Assembly (NCBI RefSeq): GCF_013155335.1
Contig: NZ_JABJQZ010000008.1
Span: 62,001 to 126,000, forward strand
Length of the DNA: 64,000 bases
From: Nocardioides sp. zg-1230
Lineage (GTDB): Bacteria > Actinomycetota > Actinomycetes > Propionibacteriales > Nocardioidaceae
Reading direction: 5' to 3'
The translations under genes were made by a program, and so were the position numbers. The notes beneath the pieces were generated by a model that was given only the letters and a program-made list of their open reading frames with translations, did no database searches and had not been told where the DNA came from. Below, one piece after another: positions 17,318-25,873 of the stretch. Numbering within the stretch: the first letter of the stretch is position 1; each line of letters begins with the position of its first letter.

Positions 17318-18382
17318 ATGAGAGCCGCACGCCGCGCCCGGATCGTGGGCGACGCCGACCTCGGGCAGGGACGGTGCCTGGAGATCGGCCCGCTGGCCAA
17401 CCCGGTCGTCAGCCCGGACGTCGCCGACGTGCGCTACGTCGACGTCGTCGACCGGGCGGGCCTGGTCGCCCACTACGACGGCAACCCGGCCGTCGACCCC
17501 GACGCGATCCCCGAGCAGCACTTCTGGCTCACCCGGCCCGACGGCACCGTGTCCACGCTCGCGGAGGCGGTCGCCGAGGACGCGCCCTTCCAGCACGTCG
17601 TGGCCAGCCACGTCATCGAGCACGTGCCCGACATGCTCGGCTGGCTGCGCGACGTCGCGCAGGTGCTGACCTGGGACGGCGCGCTGCTCCTGGCGATCCC
17701 GGACCGCCGCTACTGCTTCGACGTGCACCGCGCCCCCACGACCGTCGGCCAGGTGGTCCAGGCCCACCTCGACGGCGACCGCACACCGTCGGTGCGCGCG
17801 GTGCTCGACCACTTCATGCGGGCCGTCGACCACCCGGCCGAGCAGGCGTGGGCCGGCGTGCCGCCCCCGACGCAGGGCCTGCACCCGATCGACGACGTCC
17901 GCCGCCACCTCGCCCGGCAGCAGGCCGGTGAGTACGTCGACTGCCACGTCTGGCCGCTGACGCCGCGAGGCTTCGCCGACCTGATGGACGACCTGCTCGC
18001 CCTCGGCCAGGTGGACTTCGCCGTCGAGCGGCTCACCGCCACGCGGGTGGGCGAGCAGGAGTTCTACGCCACCCTGCGACGTCTCGACCGCAGGCGCGAG
18101 CCGGCGGTGGCCGCCGAGGAGGCACGGGCAGCGCTCGCCGGGGTGCGCGCCGAGCTGCCCGACGAGGCACCGGTCGCGAGCGAGGACGACGTGGTGCCCG
18201 CGCACCAGCTGGCCGACGTGGAGCGGCGGCTGGCGGAGACGCGCGAGCGGCTCGCCCGGGTGCGGGCCGCACGCGACCGCGCGCGACGCCAGCGCGACCG
18301 CGCGGTGCAGGCAGCACAGGCCGCGCCCGCCGACCGGACCGGGCCGCTCGCTCGGCTCGAGCGGCGCCTGCGCCGCCCCTGA
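17318..18382 (+). CDS. SAM-dependent methyltransferase with coiled-coil tail
   Basis: A 354-residue protein. Residues about 15-140 form a class I methyltransferase core: CLEIGPLANPVV (motif I-like), VRYVDVVDRAG, and VASHVIEHVPDMLGWLRDV. The ALLLAIPDRRYCFDVHRAPT block is typical of methyltransferases found beside polysaccharide glycosyltransferases. A long Arg/Ala/Glu coiled coil (about 275-354) ends in a basic patch. The tail design matches the methyltransferase at 8272, although the cores differ. It is divergent from the FAD oxidase gene and converges with an MFS gene at a 7-bp gap. Substrate unknown; surface glycan methylation is inferred. Confidence 0.8.
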   Translation: MRAARRARIVGDADLGQGRCLEIGPLANPVVSPDVADVRYVDVVDRAGLVAHYDGNPAVDPDAIPEQHFWLTRPDGTVSTLAEAVAEDAPFQHVVASHVIEHVPDMLGWLRDVAQVLTWDGALLLAIPDRRYCFDVHRAPTTVGQVVQAHLDGDRTPSVRAVLDHFMRAVDHPAEQAWAGVPPPTQGLHPIDDVRRHLARQQAGEYVDCHVWPLTPRGFADLMDDLLALGQVDFAVERLTATRVGEQEFYATLRRLDRRREPAVAAEEARAALAGVRAELPDEAPVASEDDVVPAHQLADVERRLAETRERLARVRAARDRARRQRDRAVQAAQAAPADRTGPLARLERRLRRP

Positions 18383-18389
18383 CCTCGGG

Positions 18390-19640
18390 TCAGGCCGCGG
18401 CGGTCGCGGCCTCGTCGGCGTGGGCGATCTGCGCGAGCGAGCGCCACACCAGCGCGAGCGTGATGCCCGAGCCCACGAAGGCGAACCACCACGGCGCGGT
18501 CAGCCCCCACTCCCGGGCGATGAGGCCCCCGAGCAGCCCACCCAGGAGCATGCCGCCCATCACGCAGACCATGTAGACCGAGCCGACGCGCCCCTGGAGC
18601 TCGCTGGGCACGGCGCGCTGGCGCACCGCCTGCGACAGCGTGCCCCACACGAAGGCGTACGCGCCGAAGCAGAACATCAGGGGGTACGCCGCCCACGGCG
18701 AGGTCGTGAGCGCCATGGCGAGGTGGAACAGCACCTCGGCCAGCAGCACCGCGCGCATCAGCGTGGCCAGGGGCACGAGCCGCTCGAGGCGGCCGTAGGA
18801 GAACGTCCCGAGCAGGCCGCCGAGCGCGGCCGCCGTGGTGAGCAGGCCGAACCCGGCCTCCTCGATCCCGACGCGCTCGAGGGCCCACAGGACGAGCACC
18901 GACCAGGGAGCCGCCCAGGTGACGTTGAAGACCACGATGATCACGGCCAGCGTGCGCACGGGCGGGTTGCCCATCAGCCAGCGCAGCCCGTCGACGATGT
19001 CCTGCCGGACGTGGGTGTCGACGTCGCCGCGCACGGCGCCCGGCGGCGTACCGATCCGGGACACGAGCACCACCCCTGCTGCGATGCAGACGACGGTGAG
19101 GACGAACGGCCACACCATGCCGACCGAGAAGAGCAGGGCGCCGACCGCCGGTCCGACGAGCTGGTTGCCGGTGATCATGCCCGCCATGAGCCGCGAGTTG
19201 GCGATGCCGAGGTCGCGCTTCTCGACCAGCATCGGCGTGAGCGTGCCCGCGGTGGCGTCGACAAAGGTCTCGGCGGTGCCGAGCGCGAGCATCGCCGCGA
19301 TGACCAGCGCGATGTTGACCTGACCGGTGGCGATGACGACGCACAGCCCGGCCAGCACGAGCCCGCGCACCGCGTTGGCGGTCATGATCACCAGGCGCCG
19401 GTCCAGCCGGTCGGCGAGCGCCCCGGCGACCAGTCCGATCAGCAGCCACGGCACCTGCAGCGCGATCATGGCCGCCGCGACCAGCAGCGGGTCGCGGGTC
19501 TGGGAGGCGACGAGCAGCGGACCCGCCGCGATGAGCACGCCGTCGCCGAGGTTGGTCACCCATGACGACCCGACGAGCCATCGGAACCCGGTGCCGAGCC
19601 GGTGGGGGAAGACGGTCTCGACGAGGCGGCTCACAAGCAC
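18390..19640 (-). CDS. MFS transporter (macrolide-exporter MefA-like group)
   Basis: A 416-residue major facilitator with about 12 hydrophobic helices. The loop between helices 2 and 3 carries GALADRLDRRLVIM, the MFS motif A. The second half repeats the pattern less clearly. The overall layout, with VSRIGTPPG and a cytoplasmic loop of RQDIVDGLRWL before helix 7, resembles the MFS_3 or MefA-like exporters that expel drugs or metabolites. The GTG at 19640 is the furthest upstream plausible start; another GTG lies two codons later. There is no adjacent regulator, so substrate and induction are unknown. Confidence 0.86.
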   Translation of the reverse strand: MLVSRLVETVFPHRLGTGFRWLVGSSWVTNLGDGVLIAAGPLLVASQTRDPLLVAAAMIALQVPWLLIGLVAGALADRLDRRLVIMTANAVRGLVLAGLCVVIATGQVNIALVIAAMLALGTAETFVDATAGTLTPMLVEKRDLGIANSRLMAGMITGNQLVGPAVGALLFSVGMVWPFVLTVVCIAAGVVLVSRIGTPPGAVRGDVDTHVRQDIVDGLRWLMGNPPVRTLAVIIVVFNVTWAAPWSVLVLWALERVGIEEAGFGLLTTAAALGGLLGTFSYGRLERLVPLATLMRAVLLAEVLFHLAMALTTSPWAAYPLMFCFGAYAFVWGTLSQAVRQRAVPSELQGRVGSVYMVCVMGGMLLGGLLGGLIAREWGLTAPWWFAFVGSGITLALVWRSLAQIAHADEAATAAA

Positions 19641-19705
19641 GTGAGCCTACGTGCGCGGCCGTCTCGCCGCACCGCGACATCCGGGTGCGGGTCAGGCGGG
19701 GCAGG

Positions 19706-19900
19706 TCAGGCGGGTTGGAGGTCCTCGACCAGCAGCTCCGCCTCACGCGCGGCGGTCGCGAGCCGGTCGTTCTCGGCCTGCAGGCGCAGCACGAGCGCCT
19801 CCAGGTCGTCGACGCGTCGGCGGAGCCGGCTGTTCTCGACGGCGAGGACGGACGTGGTCCGTACGTCGCTGTTCACATGACCCAACAGCGCCTTGGCCAT
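19706..19900 (-). CDS. Small coiled-coil protein conserved in actinobacteria
   Basis: A 64-residue protein with AAAGG six bases before its ATG. The N-terminus MAKALLGHV is followed by a leucine heptad region (ENSRLRRRVDDLEALVLRL, about 23-41, continuing to about 58), suggesting a parallel coiled-coil dimer. Short proteins starting MAKALLG with this leucine-rich helix are, as far as I recall, widespread in high-GC actinobacteria, with no established function. It lies between mutM and the MFS gene on the same strand. Confidence 0.72.
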   Translation of the reverse strand: MAKALLGHVNSDVRTTSVLAVENSRLRRRVDDLEALVLRLQAENDRLATAAREAELLVEDLQPA

Positions 19901-19973
19901 GGGGAGCCTTTCGAGGGGACGGGGCGACCGACGATCCGGCCGTCTACCAGAGTCCCACTGCGGCGGGCCGGGG

Positions 19974-20849
19974 TCAATCCGCTCGGCGCACCGGCCGGGC
20001 CCGCGGCGGCCGCTGGCAGCGCGGGCAGAAGAACGACGACCGGTTCATGAACGCCACCCGGCGGATCGGTGTGCCGCAGCGCCGGCACGGCTCCCCCTCC
20101 TGGCCGTAGGCGTCGAGCGACCGGTCGAAGTAGCCGGACTCGCCGTTGACGTTGACGTAGAGGGCGTCGAACGACGTGCCGCCCTGGGCGAGGGCCTCCC
20201 CCATCACGTCGCGGACGTGGCCGAGCAGCTCGCGCAGCACGGGTCCGGTGAGCCGGTCGCCCGGTCGCTCACCGTGCAGGCGCGCGCGCCACAACGCCTC
20301 GTCCGCGTAGATGTTGCCGACCCCGGAGACGAGGCCTTGGTCGAGCAGGAGCCGCTTGACGGCGGACGTACGTCGTCGCGCGCGGCGCACGAACTCGTCG
20401 TCGTCGAACGCCGGGTCGATCGGGTCCCGCGCGATGTGCACGATCTCCGTCGGCAGGTCCGCGCCCCCCGCCGAGACGACGAGGCCGCCGAACATGCGCT
20501 GGTCGACGAAGCGCATCTCGAGGGGACGTCCCTCGGCGGTGCGCAGGCCGAACCGGACCCGCAGGTGGCGCTCGTCGGGCGCACCGGGCTCGTGGAGGAG
20601 CATCTGCCCGCTCATCCCGAGGTGGCCCAGCAGTGCATCGCCGTTGGCGAACGCCAGCCAGAAGTACTTGCCGCGGCGGCGGACCGCCTCGACGCGCTGC
20701 CCGTCGAGGGCTGCGACGAAGCCGGTCGACCCGCGGTGGTCGCGGCGGACGGGCCGGGCATGGAGCACCTCGACGGCCTCGATGGTGGCGCCGACGACGT
20801 GGCGCTCGAGGCCGGCGCGGACGACCTCGACCTCGGGGAGCTCGGGCAC
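19974..20849 (-). CDS. mutM: Formamidopyrimidine-DNA glycosylase (Fpg/MutM)
   Basis: A base-excision repair enzyme that removes 8-oxoguanine and formamidopyrimidines and nicks the DNA. Of 291 residues, the N-terminal PELPEVE provides the catalytic Pro and Glu after Met removal. RRRGKYFW (about 57-64) holds the beta-lysine. The helix-two-turn-helix contains SGVGNIYADEALWRA. The C-terminal zinc finger has CRRCGTPIRRV...FFCPRCQR with four cysteines. The start is GTG, three bases after the rnc stop codon, so it is coupled to RNase III as in other actinobacteria. Confidence 0.97.
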   Translation of the reverse strand: MPELPEVEVVRAGLERHVVGATIEAVEVLHARPVRRDHRGSTGFVAALDGQRVEAVRRRGKYFWLAFANGDALLGHLGMSGQMLLHEPGAPDERHLRVRFGLRTAEGRPLEMRFVDQRMFGGLVVSAGGADLPTEIVHIARDPIDPAFDDDEFVRRARRRTSAVKRLLLDQGLVSGVGNIYADEALWRARLHGERPGDRLTGPVLRELLGHVRDVMGEALAQGGTSFDALYVNVNGESGYFDRSLDAYGQEGEPCRRCGTPIRRVAFMNRSSFFCPRCQRPPRARPVRRAD

Positions 20850-20852
20850 GGC

Positions 20853-21593
20853 TCAGGCGTCGGAGGCGGTGACGACCGGTGCGGTCTCCGGTGCAGGCCG
20901 GCCGTCGACGTGGGCGGCAGCCTTGATCTCGCGGTAGGCGGTCTCGGCGGCGCCCTGCTCGGCCTCCTTCTTGGAGCGGCCGGTGCCGTTGCCGAGGACC
21001 TGCTCGCCGACGCGCACGCGCGCGACGAAGGTCTTCATGTGGTCGGGGCCGTCGTCCTCGATGAGGTACTCCGGCACGCCGAGCCCGAGGTCGGCGGAGA
21101 GCTCCTGGAGGGAGGTCTTCCAGTCGAGGCCGGCACCCATCGACGCCGCGGCCTCCATCACCGGGTCGAAGAGCAGGTGGACGACCTTGGCGGCCTCGTC
21201 GATGCCGCCGCTCAGGTGGATCGCGCCGATGACCGCCTCGACGGTGTCGGACAGGATCGAGGCCTTGTCGCGACCGCCGGTGGTCTCCTCGCCGCGACCC
21301 AGCTTGATGTGCTGGCCGAGACCGATCTGCCGGGCGACGTCGGCCAGCGCTCGCGCGTTGACGACCGCGGCCCGCAGCTTGGCCAGCCGGCCCTCGCTGA
21401 AGTCGGGGTGCGCGCGGTAGAGCGTCTCGGTGACCACGACCCCGAGCACGGAGTCCCCGAGGAACTCCAGGCGCTCGTTGGTCGGGATCTGCCCGTTCTC
21501 GTAGGCGAACGAGCGGTGGGTCAGGGCACGCTGCAGCAGCTCGGGATCCAGGACCGGATCACCGAGCGCTGCGCGGAGCTCGTCGGTGGTCAG
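20853..21593 (-). CDS. rnc: Ribonuclease III
   Basis: RNase III cleaves double-stranded RNA, including the rRNA precursor. The signature NERLEFLGDSVLG, the EVIGAIHLSGG segment with catalytic acidic residues, and a C-terminal dsRNA-binding domain (about 165-230, ending in GRSKKEAEQGAAETA) are intact. The start is unclear: a CTG at 21593 overlaps the rpmF stop codon and gives the N-terminus TTDELRAALGDPVLD, about 246 residues. A GTG at 21635, inside rpmF, is in frame. I favour the shorter form because the family N-terminus begins near there. The rpmF-rnc-mutM order is conserved. Confidence 0.94.
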   Translation of the reverse strand: MTTDELRAALGDPVLDPELLQRALTHRSFAYENGQIPTNERLEFLGDSVLGVVVTETLYRAHPDFSEGRLAKLRAAVVNARALADVARQIGLGQHIKLGRGEETTGGRDKASILSDTVEAVIGAIHLSGGIDEAAKVVHLLFDPVMEAAASMGAGLDWKTSLQELSADLGLGVPEYLIEDDGPDHMKTFVARVRVGEQVLGNGTGRSKKEAEQGAAETAYREIKAAAHVDGRPAPETAPVVTASDA

Positions 21594-21775
21594 AGGACCT
21601 GGCGACGGTCGGCCTTGGCGCCGTACTGGCCGCACTGGCCGCACGCACGGTGCGGGAGGTGCTTGGAGCCGCAGGCGGGGTTGGCGCACGTCACGAGGGT
21701 CGGCGCGACGGCCTTCCACTGCGAACGGCGGTGGCGCGTGTTGCTGCGCGACATCTTCCGCTTCGGAACAGCCAT
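21590..21775 (-). CDS. rpmF: 50S ribosomal protein L32 (zinc-binding form)
   Basis: A 61-residue L32 with the standard start MAVPKRKMSRSNTRHRRSQW. Cysteines 30, 35, 45 and 48 form the zinc ribbon, making this the zinc-requiring C+ paralogue rather than the zinc-independent one induced under zinc limitation. AGGAGA lies seven bases before the ATG. It follows the DUF177 gene by about 60 bp and its stop codon overlaps the likely rnc start, a conserved bacterial arrangement. Confidence 0.97.
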   Translation of the reverse strand: MAVPKRKMSRSNTRHRRSQWKAVAPTLVTCANPACGSKHLPHRACGQCGQYGAKADRRQVL

Positions 21776-21834
21776 GGTGTGTCTCCTGGTTACGTGTGGC
21801 TTGCTTGCTTCTCCGCCGGGGATTTCCGGTGGAG

Positions 21835-22416
21835 TCAGTCTCGGGTGTCCTGCTGGATCTGCTGGAGCCCCGCCCAGCGCGGGTCGATCGGCGCGTCGTG
21901 CGCGTGGTCCGGGTCGTCCGCGAGTCGCGCACCGCACTCGGTGCACAATCCCGGGCAATCGTCCATGCACAGCGGCTGGAACGGTAGTGCGAGCACCACC
22001 GCGTCCCGCAGCAGGGGCTCGAGGTCGAGCAGGTCGTCCTCGAGCTGGCTGGTCTCGTCGTCGAGGTCACGGTCGTCGTTCTCCGTGGCCCTGTCGTGCT
22101 GGTCGGGGTAGACGTAGAGCTCCTGGAGCGTCACGTGGACCTCGTCCTCGATCGGTTCCAGGCACCGTACGCACTCCCCCTCGAGCGCGGCCGTGGCCGT
22201 GCCCGTGAGCAGCACGCCCTCCATGACCGCCTCCAGCCGCAGGTCGAGCTCGACCGGCGATCCTTCGGGGACAGCGAGGACTTCGATGCCAAGTCGTGCT
22301 GGCGCCGGAACGGAGAGCTCGAGCTCACGCTGGGACCCCGGGCGGCGGCCGAGCTCGCGAGTATCGAGCACGAGCGGCGCCCTCGGGTCCAGGCTGTTCA
22401 CGTCGAGCTCCCACAT
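21835..22416 (-). CDS. DUF177 / YceD family protein
   Basis: A protein of about 193 residues of the YceD (DUF177) family, almost always encoded before rpmF and linked to 23S rRNA or L32 maturation. The core LDPRAPLVLDTRELGRRPG at the N-terminus is diagnostic. GECVRCLEPI and CMDDCPGLCTECG supply possible metal-binding cysteines. A central stretch is strongly acidic. The ATG at 22416 is chosen; a GTG at 22401 preceded by GGGAG is an equally reasonable start and would drop five residues. Confidence 0.92.
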   Translation of the reverse strand: MWELDVNSLDPRAPLVLDTRELGRRPGSQRELELSVPAPARLGIEVLAVPEGSPVELDLRLEAVMEGVLLTGTATAALEGECVRCLEPIEDEVHVTLQELYVYPDQHDRATENDDRDLDDETSQLEDDLLDLEPLLRDAVVLALPFQPLCMDDCPGLCTECGARLADDPDHAHDAPIDPRWAGLQQIQQDTRD

Positions 22417-22501
22417 CTGGACACCAACACAACCTCGGAATCGTATCCGCCGCCCCACCGACGGGGCAAAACGAGTGGCGGGTGGGGTCTCCCCCAGGGT
22501 G

Positions 22502-22987
22502 TCACGACGTGCGCTCGGCCAGCCGTGCCACGAGCTGCTCGCGGACCGGCTCGGGGACCAGGCCGCGTACGTCGCCGCCGAGCGCGGCGACCTCCCTGAT
22601 CAGGCTGGAGGAGACGAACGCGTTGCCGACCGCGCCGGGGAGGAAGACGGTCTCGACCGCGGTGAGGTGGGCGTTCATCTGCGCCATCGGCAGCTCGTAC
22701 TCGTAGTCACCCGCCCCACGGAGGCCCTTCACGATCGCCACCGCCTCGAGCTCGCGGCAGAAGTCGACGATGAGGCCGTCGAACCCGGCGACCCGCACGT
22801 TGGCGATCCCCGCGGTGGTCTCGCGCAGCATCGCGATGCGCTCGTCGGGGGTGAACAGCCTGTTCTTGCTCATGTTGACGCCGACGGCGACGACCACCTC
22901 GTCGAAGAGCGACGCGGCTCGGGTGACGATGTCGAGGTGGCCGTTGGTCACCGGGTCGAAGGACCCGGGGCAGACAGCGCGACGCAC
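22502..22987 (-). CDS. coaD: Phosphopantetheine adenylyltransferase
   Basis: CoaD makes dephospho-CoA from 4'-phosphopantetheine and ATP, the penultimate step of CoA synthesis. At 161 residues it has the usual length. The nucleotidyltransferase motif GSFDPVTNGHLDIV holds the T/HxGH signature near residue 17. The SSSLIREVAALGG segment corresponds to the ISSTxxR motif. It starts at GTG with AAGGA upstream. It follows rsmD closely, the conserved rsmD-coaD order. Confidence 0.97.
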   Translation of the reverse strand: MRRAVCPGSFDPVTNGHLDIVTRAASLFDEVVVAVGVNMSKNRLFTPDERIAMLRETTAGIANVRVAGFDGLIVDFCRELEAVAIVKGLRGAGDYEYELPMAQMNAHLTAVETVFLPGAVGNAFVSSSLIREVAALGGDVRGLVPEPVREQLVARLAERTS

Positions 22988-23030
22988 GGGCGTCCTTCCA
23001 TTGAGTGGAGGCTCTGGTCCCGTCTCGGGA

Positions 23031-23600
23031 TCAGGGGGCCGGGGTGGCGTGACCGTACCAAAGCGCGGTCTCGCCGTAGCGCTTCGTGCGCTCCTCCACG
23101 GTGCCGGGCGGCCAGGTGAGGATGGTGCGCTTCGCCGCTCGCTCGACCACGACGAGCGCGCCGGGGACGAGCCAGCCGTGGGCGACCAGCGCGACCAGGT
23201 CGGCGTCGACGTCCGCGTCGGACATCGGGTAGGGCGGGTCGGAGAAGACGATGTCGTAGGGCGCGGCGGGCGGCGAGGACAGGAACGTGGCCACCGAGGC
23301 CGCCACCACCCGGGCCTTGGAGAAGCCGAGGGTGGCTGCGTTGCGGGTGATGAGCGCGGCCGTGCGCCGGTCGTGCTCGACCATCGTCACCACCCCCGCA
23401 CCGCGCGACCACGCCTCGAGGCCGACCGCGCCCGATCCGGCGTAGAGGTCGAGGAAGCGCAGCCCGTCGAGCGAGCCGGTGCGCGACTCGATGGCTGAGA
23501 AGAGCGCCTCGCGCACACGGTCGCTCGTGGGACGGGTCGTCTGTCCGCGCGGCGTCTCCAGCCGCCGGCCCCCCGCCGATCCCCCGATGATCCGAGTCAT
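23031..23600 (-). CDS. rsmD: 16S rRNA (guanine(966)-N(2))-methyltransferase RsmD
   Basis: RsmD methylates G966 of 16S rRNA in the small subunit. The 189-residue protein starts MTRIIGGSAGGRRLETP. Motif I is LDLYAGSGAVGLEAWSRGA near residues 48-66, and the catalytic DPPYPM lies near 125. The R-rich TRPTSDRVREALF segment is the family's substrate-binding block. It sits between recG and coaD. Longer upstream frames overlap recG and were not used. A short TCCCG-TCT-CGGGA hairpin at 23018-23030 directly follows the stop codon. Confidence 0.95.
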   Translation of the reverse strand: MTRIIGGSAGGRRLETPRGQTTRPTSDRVREALFSAIESRTGSLDGLRFLDLYAGSGAVGLEAWSRGAGVVTMVEHDRRTAALITRNAATLGFSKARVVAASVATFLSSPPAAPYDIVFSDPPYPMSDADVDADLVALVAHGWLVPGALVVVERAAKRTILTWPPGTVEERTKRYGETALWYGHATPAP

Positions 23601-23649
23601 GTCCCCGTGCTGTGCCCTTCTCCGTCCAGCTCTTGTCCCAGCACTCGTC

Positions 23650-25857
23650 TCAGCCCTTGTCCAGGTAGGCCGACGCCGCTGAACGCTCCACCTCGGCGAC
23701 GGCGTCGGCCAGGTCGGGCGCCCCTGCGAGCGCAGGATCCTCGGAGAGTAGCGCCTCTGCGGCGTTTCGGGCGCGGACGATCGTCTTCTCGTCGCGCAAT
23801 ACCCGAAGTGTGACGAGGCCGGACCTGAACCCCGACTGATGGGCGCCGAGCACGTCACCCTCGCGACGCTGCTCGAGGTCGACGCGGCTCAGCTCGAAGC
23901 CGTCGGTGGTCGACGCGACGGCGTCGAGGCGGTCGCGGGCGGGAGTGCCGAGTTCGGCGTGGGAGACCAGCAGGCACAGCCCGGGCAGGCCGCCCCGGCC
24001 GACGCGACCGCGCAGCTGGTGCAGCTGCGAGACACCGAACCGGTCGGCGTCGAGGAGCACCATCGCCGTGGCGTTGTGGACGTCGACCCCGACCTCGATG
24101 ACCGTGGTGGAGACCAGCACGTCGATGTCGCCGGCCGCGAAGGCCCGCATCGTGCGGTCCTTGTCGTCGGGCGTCATGCGTCCGTGCAGGACAGCCGTGC
24201 GGAGCCCGGCCAGCGGGCCCGACGCGAGCTCGGCGTGGACGTCCTCGACCGCGGCGAGCGGGCGTCGGGGCGTGATGTCGGCGCCGTCCTCGTCGAAGTC
24301 GAGCTGGTCGGTCTCGCCCTCCTCGCCGGCGTCGCCGGAGATGCGGGGGCACACGACGTAGGTCTGGTGCCCGCGCTCGACCTCCTCGCGCACCCGCTGC
24401 CAGACCCGGTCGATCCACGAGGGCTGGTCGGCGAGGGGCACGACGTTGGTCTGGATCGGCGCGCGGCCGGCCGGGAGCTCCGCGAGGACGGACGTCTCGA
24501 GGTCGCCGAAGACGGTCATCGCGACCGTGCGCGGGATCGGGGTGGCCGTCATGACGAGCACGTGGGGCGGCGTGCCGGCCTTGTCGGTGAGCGCCGCACG
24601 CTGCTCGACGCCGAAGCGGTGCTGCTCGTCGACGACGACCAGGCCGAGGTCGGCGAACTCCACCCTGTCCTCGAGGAGGGCGTGGGTGCCGATCACGATG
24701 CCGGCCTCGCCGGTGACGATGCGCAGCATCGCCTCCTGCCGGGCCGCCTTGCCCATCGACCCGGTGAGCAGCACGACCTGGGTGGCGTCGGCGTCACCGC
24801 CGAGCATGCCTCCCTGCGCGAGGTCGCCGAGCATCGCGGAGATCGACCGGTGGTGCTGCTGGGCGAGCACCTCGGTGGGGGCGAGGAGCGCGGCCTGCCC
24901 CCCGGCATCGACCACCTGCAGCATCGCGCGGAGCGCGACCAGCGTCTTGCCCGACCCGACCTCGCCCTGCAGGAGCCGGTTCATCGGGTGGTCGCGGCCC
25001 AGCTCCTCGGCGACCAGGTCGCCGATCTCGCGCTGGCCACCGGTGAGCTCGAACGGCAACCGCGCGTCGAAGGCGTCCAGCAGCCCGTCGTCACGGCGGG
25101 CGCGGGCCTGCGCGCCCTGGGCGCGGTGGGCCGCCCGGCGCCGGGCGAGGACGAGCTGGAGCACGAGCGCCTCCTCGAAGCGGAACCGCTTCTGGGCGGC
25201 GCCGACCTGCTTCCAGTCGTCAGGGGCGTGGATCCAGCGCAGCGCCTGCATCACGTCGAGGACCCCGAACCGCTCACGCAGCTCGGGGGTGAGCAGGTCG
25301 GGAACCCCGGTGACGAGGTCGAGCGCGGCTGTGACGACCTTCTGCAGGTCCCACGAGTAGAGCTTGGCGGTGAGGGGGTAGATCGGGAGGAGCTTGCTCA
25401 GCGAGACCGCCTCGTCGCCGTCGAGGGTGAAGCCGTGGGGCTGCTCGAGCTGCCAGCTGCCGCGGAACTGCTTCGCCTTGCCGGTGAAGATCGCCCGGCT
25501 GCCGGGGCGGAACTGCGCCTCGTGGCGGTCGGCCTGGTTGGCGTAGGGGCTGAACAGCGTGACGGAGAAGTCGGGACCGTCCGTGCGCAGGCGCACCGTC
25601 GTACGGAACTGGCGGCGGTTGCCGCTGAAGAAGGACGCGCTCTCGCAGGACCGGACCTCGCCGACGATCGTCAGCTGCTCACCCACGACCGGTGTGGCGA
25701 CCTCCGACAGCTCGGTGGCGGCGACGTAGCGGCGCGGGAAGTGGCGCAGCAGGTCGCCGACCGTCTCGAGCCCGAGGCCCTCCTCGGCCAGCTTGCGCTT
25801 CTTGTGGCTGTTGCCGAACACCGCGCCGATCGGGCTGTCCGGGGTGATCGCGACCAT
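23650..25857 (-). CDS. recG: ATP-dependent DNA helicase RecG
   Basis: RecG remodels stalled replication forks and Holliday junctions. At 735 residues, the N-terminal wedge/OB domain (about 60-170, GEQLTIVGEVRSCES) precedes the helicase core: Walker A GEVGSGKTLVAL, motif II VVDEQHRFGVEQR, motif III VMTATPIPRTVAMT and motif VI HQLRGRVGRGG. The C-terminal TRG-like region is present. An insert (about 510-535) of acidic residues lies between motifs. The DAK2 gene ends 17 bp upstream, giving one operon with rsmD and coaD. Confidence 0.97.
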   Translation of the reverse strand: MVAITPDSPIGAVFGNSHKKRKLAEEGLGLETVGDLLRHFPRRYVAATELSEVATPVVGEQLTIVGEVRSCESASFFSGNRRQFRTTVRLRTDGPDFSVTLFSPYANQADRHEAQFRPGSRAIFTGKAKQFRGSWQLEQPHGFTLDGDEAVSLSKLLPIYPLTAKLYSWDLQKVVTAALDLVTGVPDLLTPELRERFGVLDVMQALRWIHAPDDWKQVGAAQKRFRFEEALVLQLVLARRRAAHRAQGAQARARRDDGLLDAFDARLPFELTGGQREIGDLVAEELGRDHPMNRLLQGEVGSGKTLVALRAMLQVVDAGGQAALLAPTEVLAQQHHRSISAMLGDLAQGGMLGGDADATQVVLLTGSMGKAARQEAMLRIVTGEAGIVIGTHALLEDRVEFADLGLVVVDEQHRFGVEQRAALTDKAGTPPHVLVMTATPIPRTVAMTVFGDLETSVLAELPAGRAPIQTNVVPLADQPSWIDRVWQRVREEVERGHQTYVVCPRISGDAGEEGETDQLDFDEDGADITPRRPLAAVEDVHAELASGPLAGLRTAVLHGRMTPDDKDRTMRAFAAGDIDVLVSTTVIEVGVDVHNATAMVLLDADRFGVSQLHQLRGRVGRGGLPGLCLLVSHAELGTPARDRLDAVASTTDGFELSRVDLEQRREGDVLGAHQSGFRSGLVTLRVLRDEKTIVRARNAAEALLSEDPALAGAPDLADAVAEVERSAASAYLDKG

Positions 25858-25873
25858 GCGGTGATCCTGCCCG

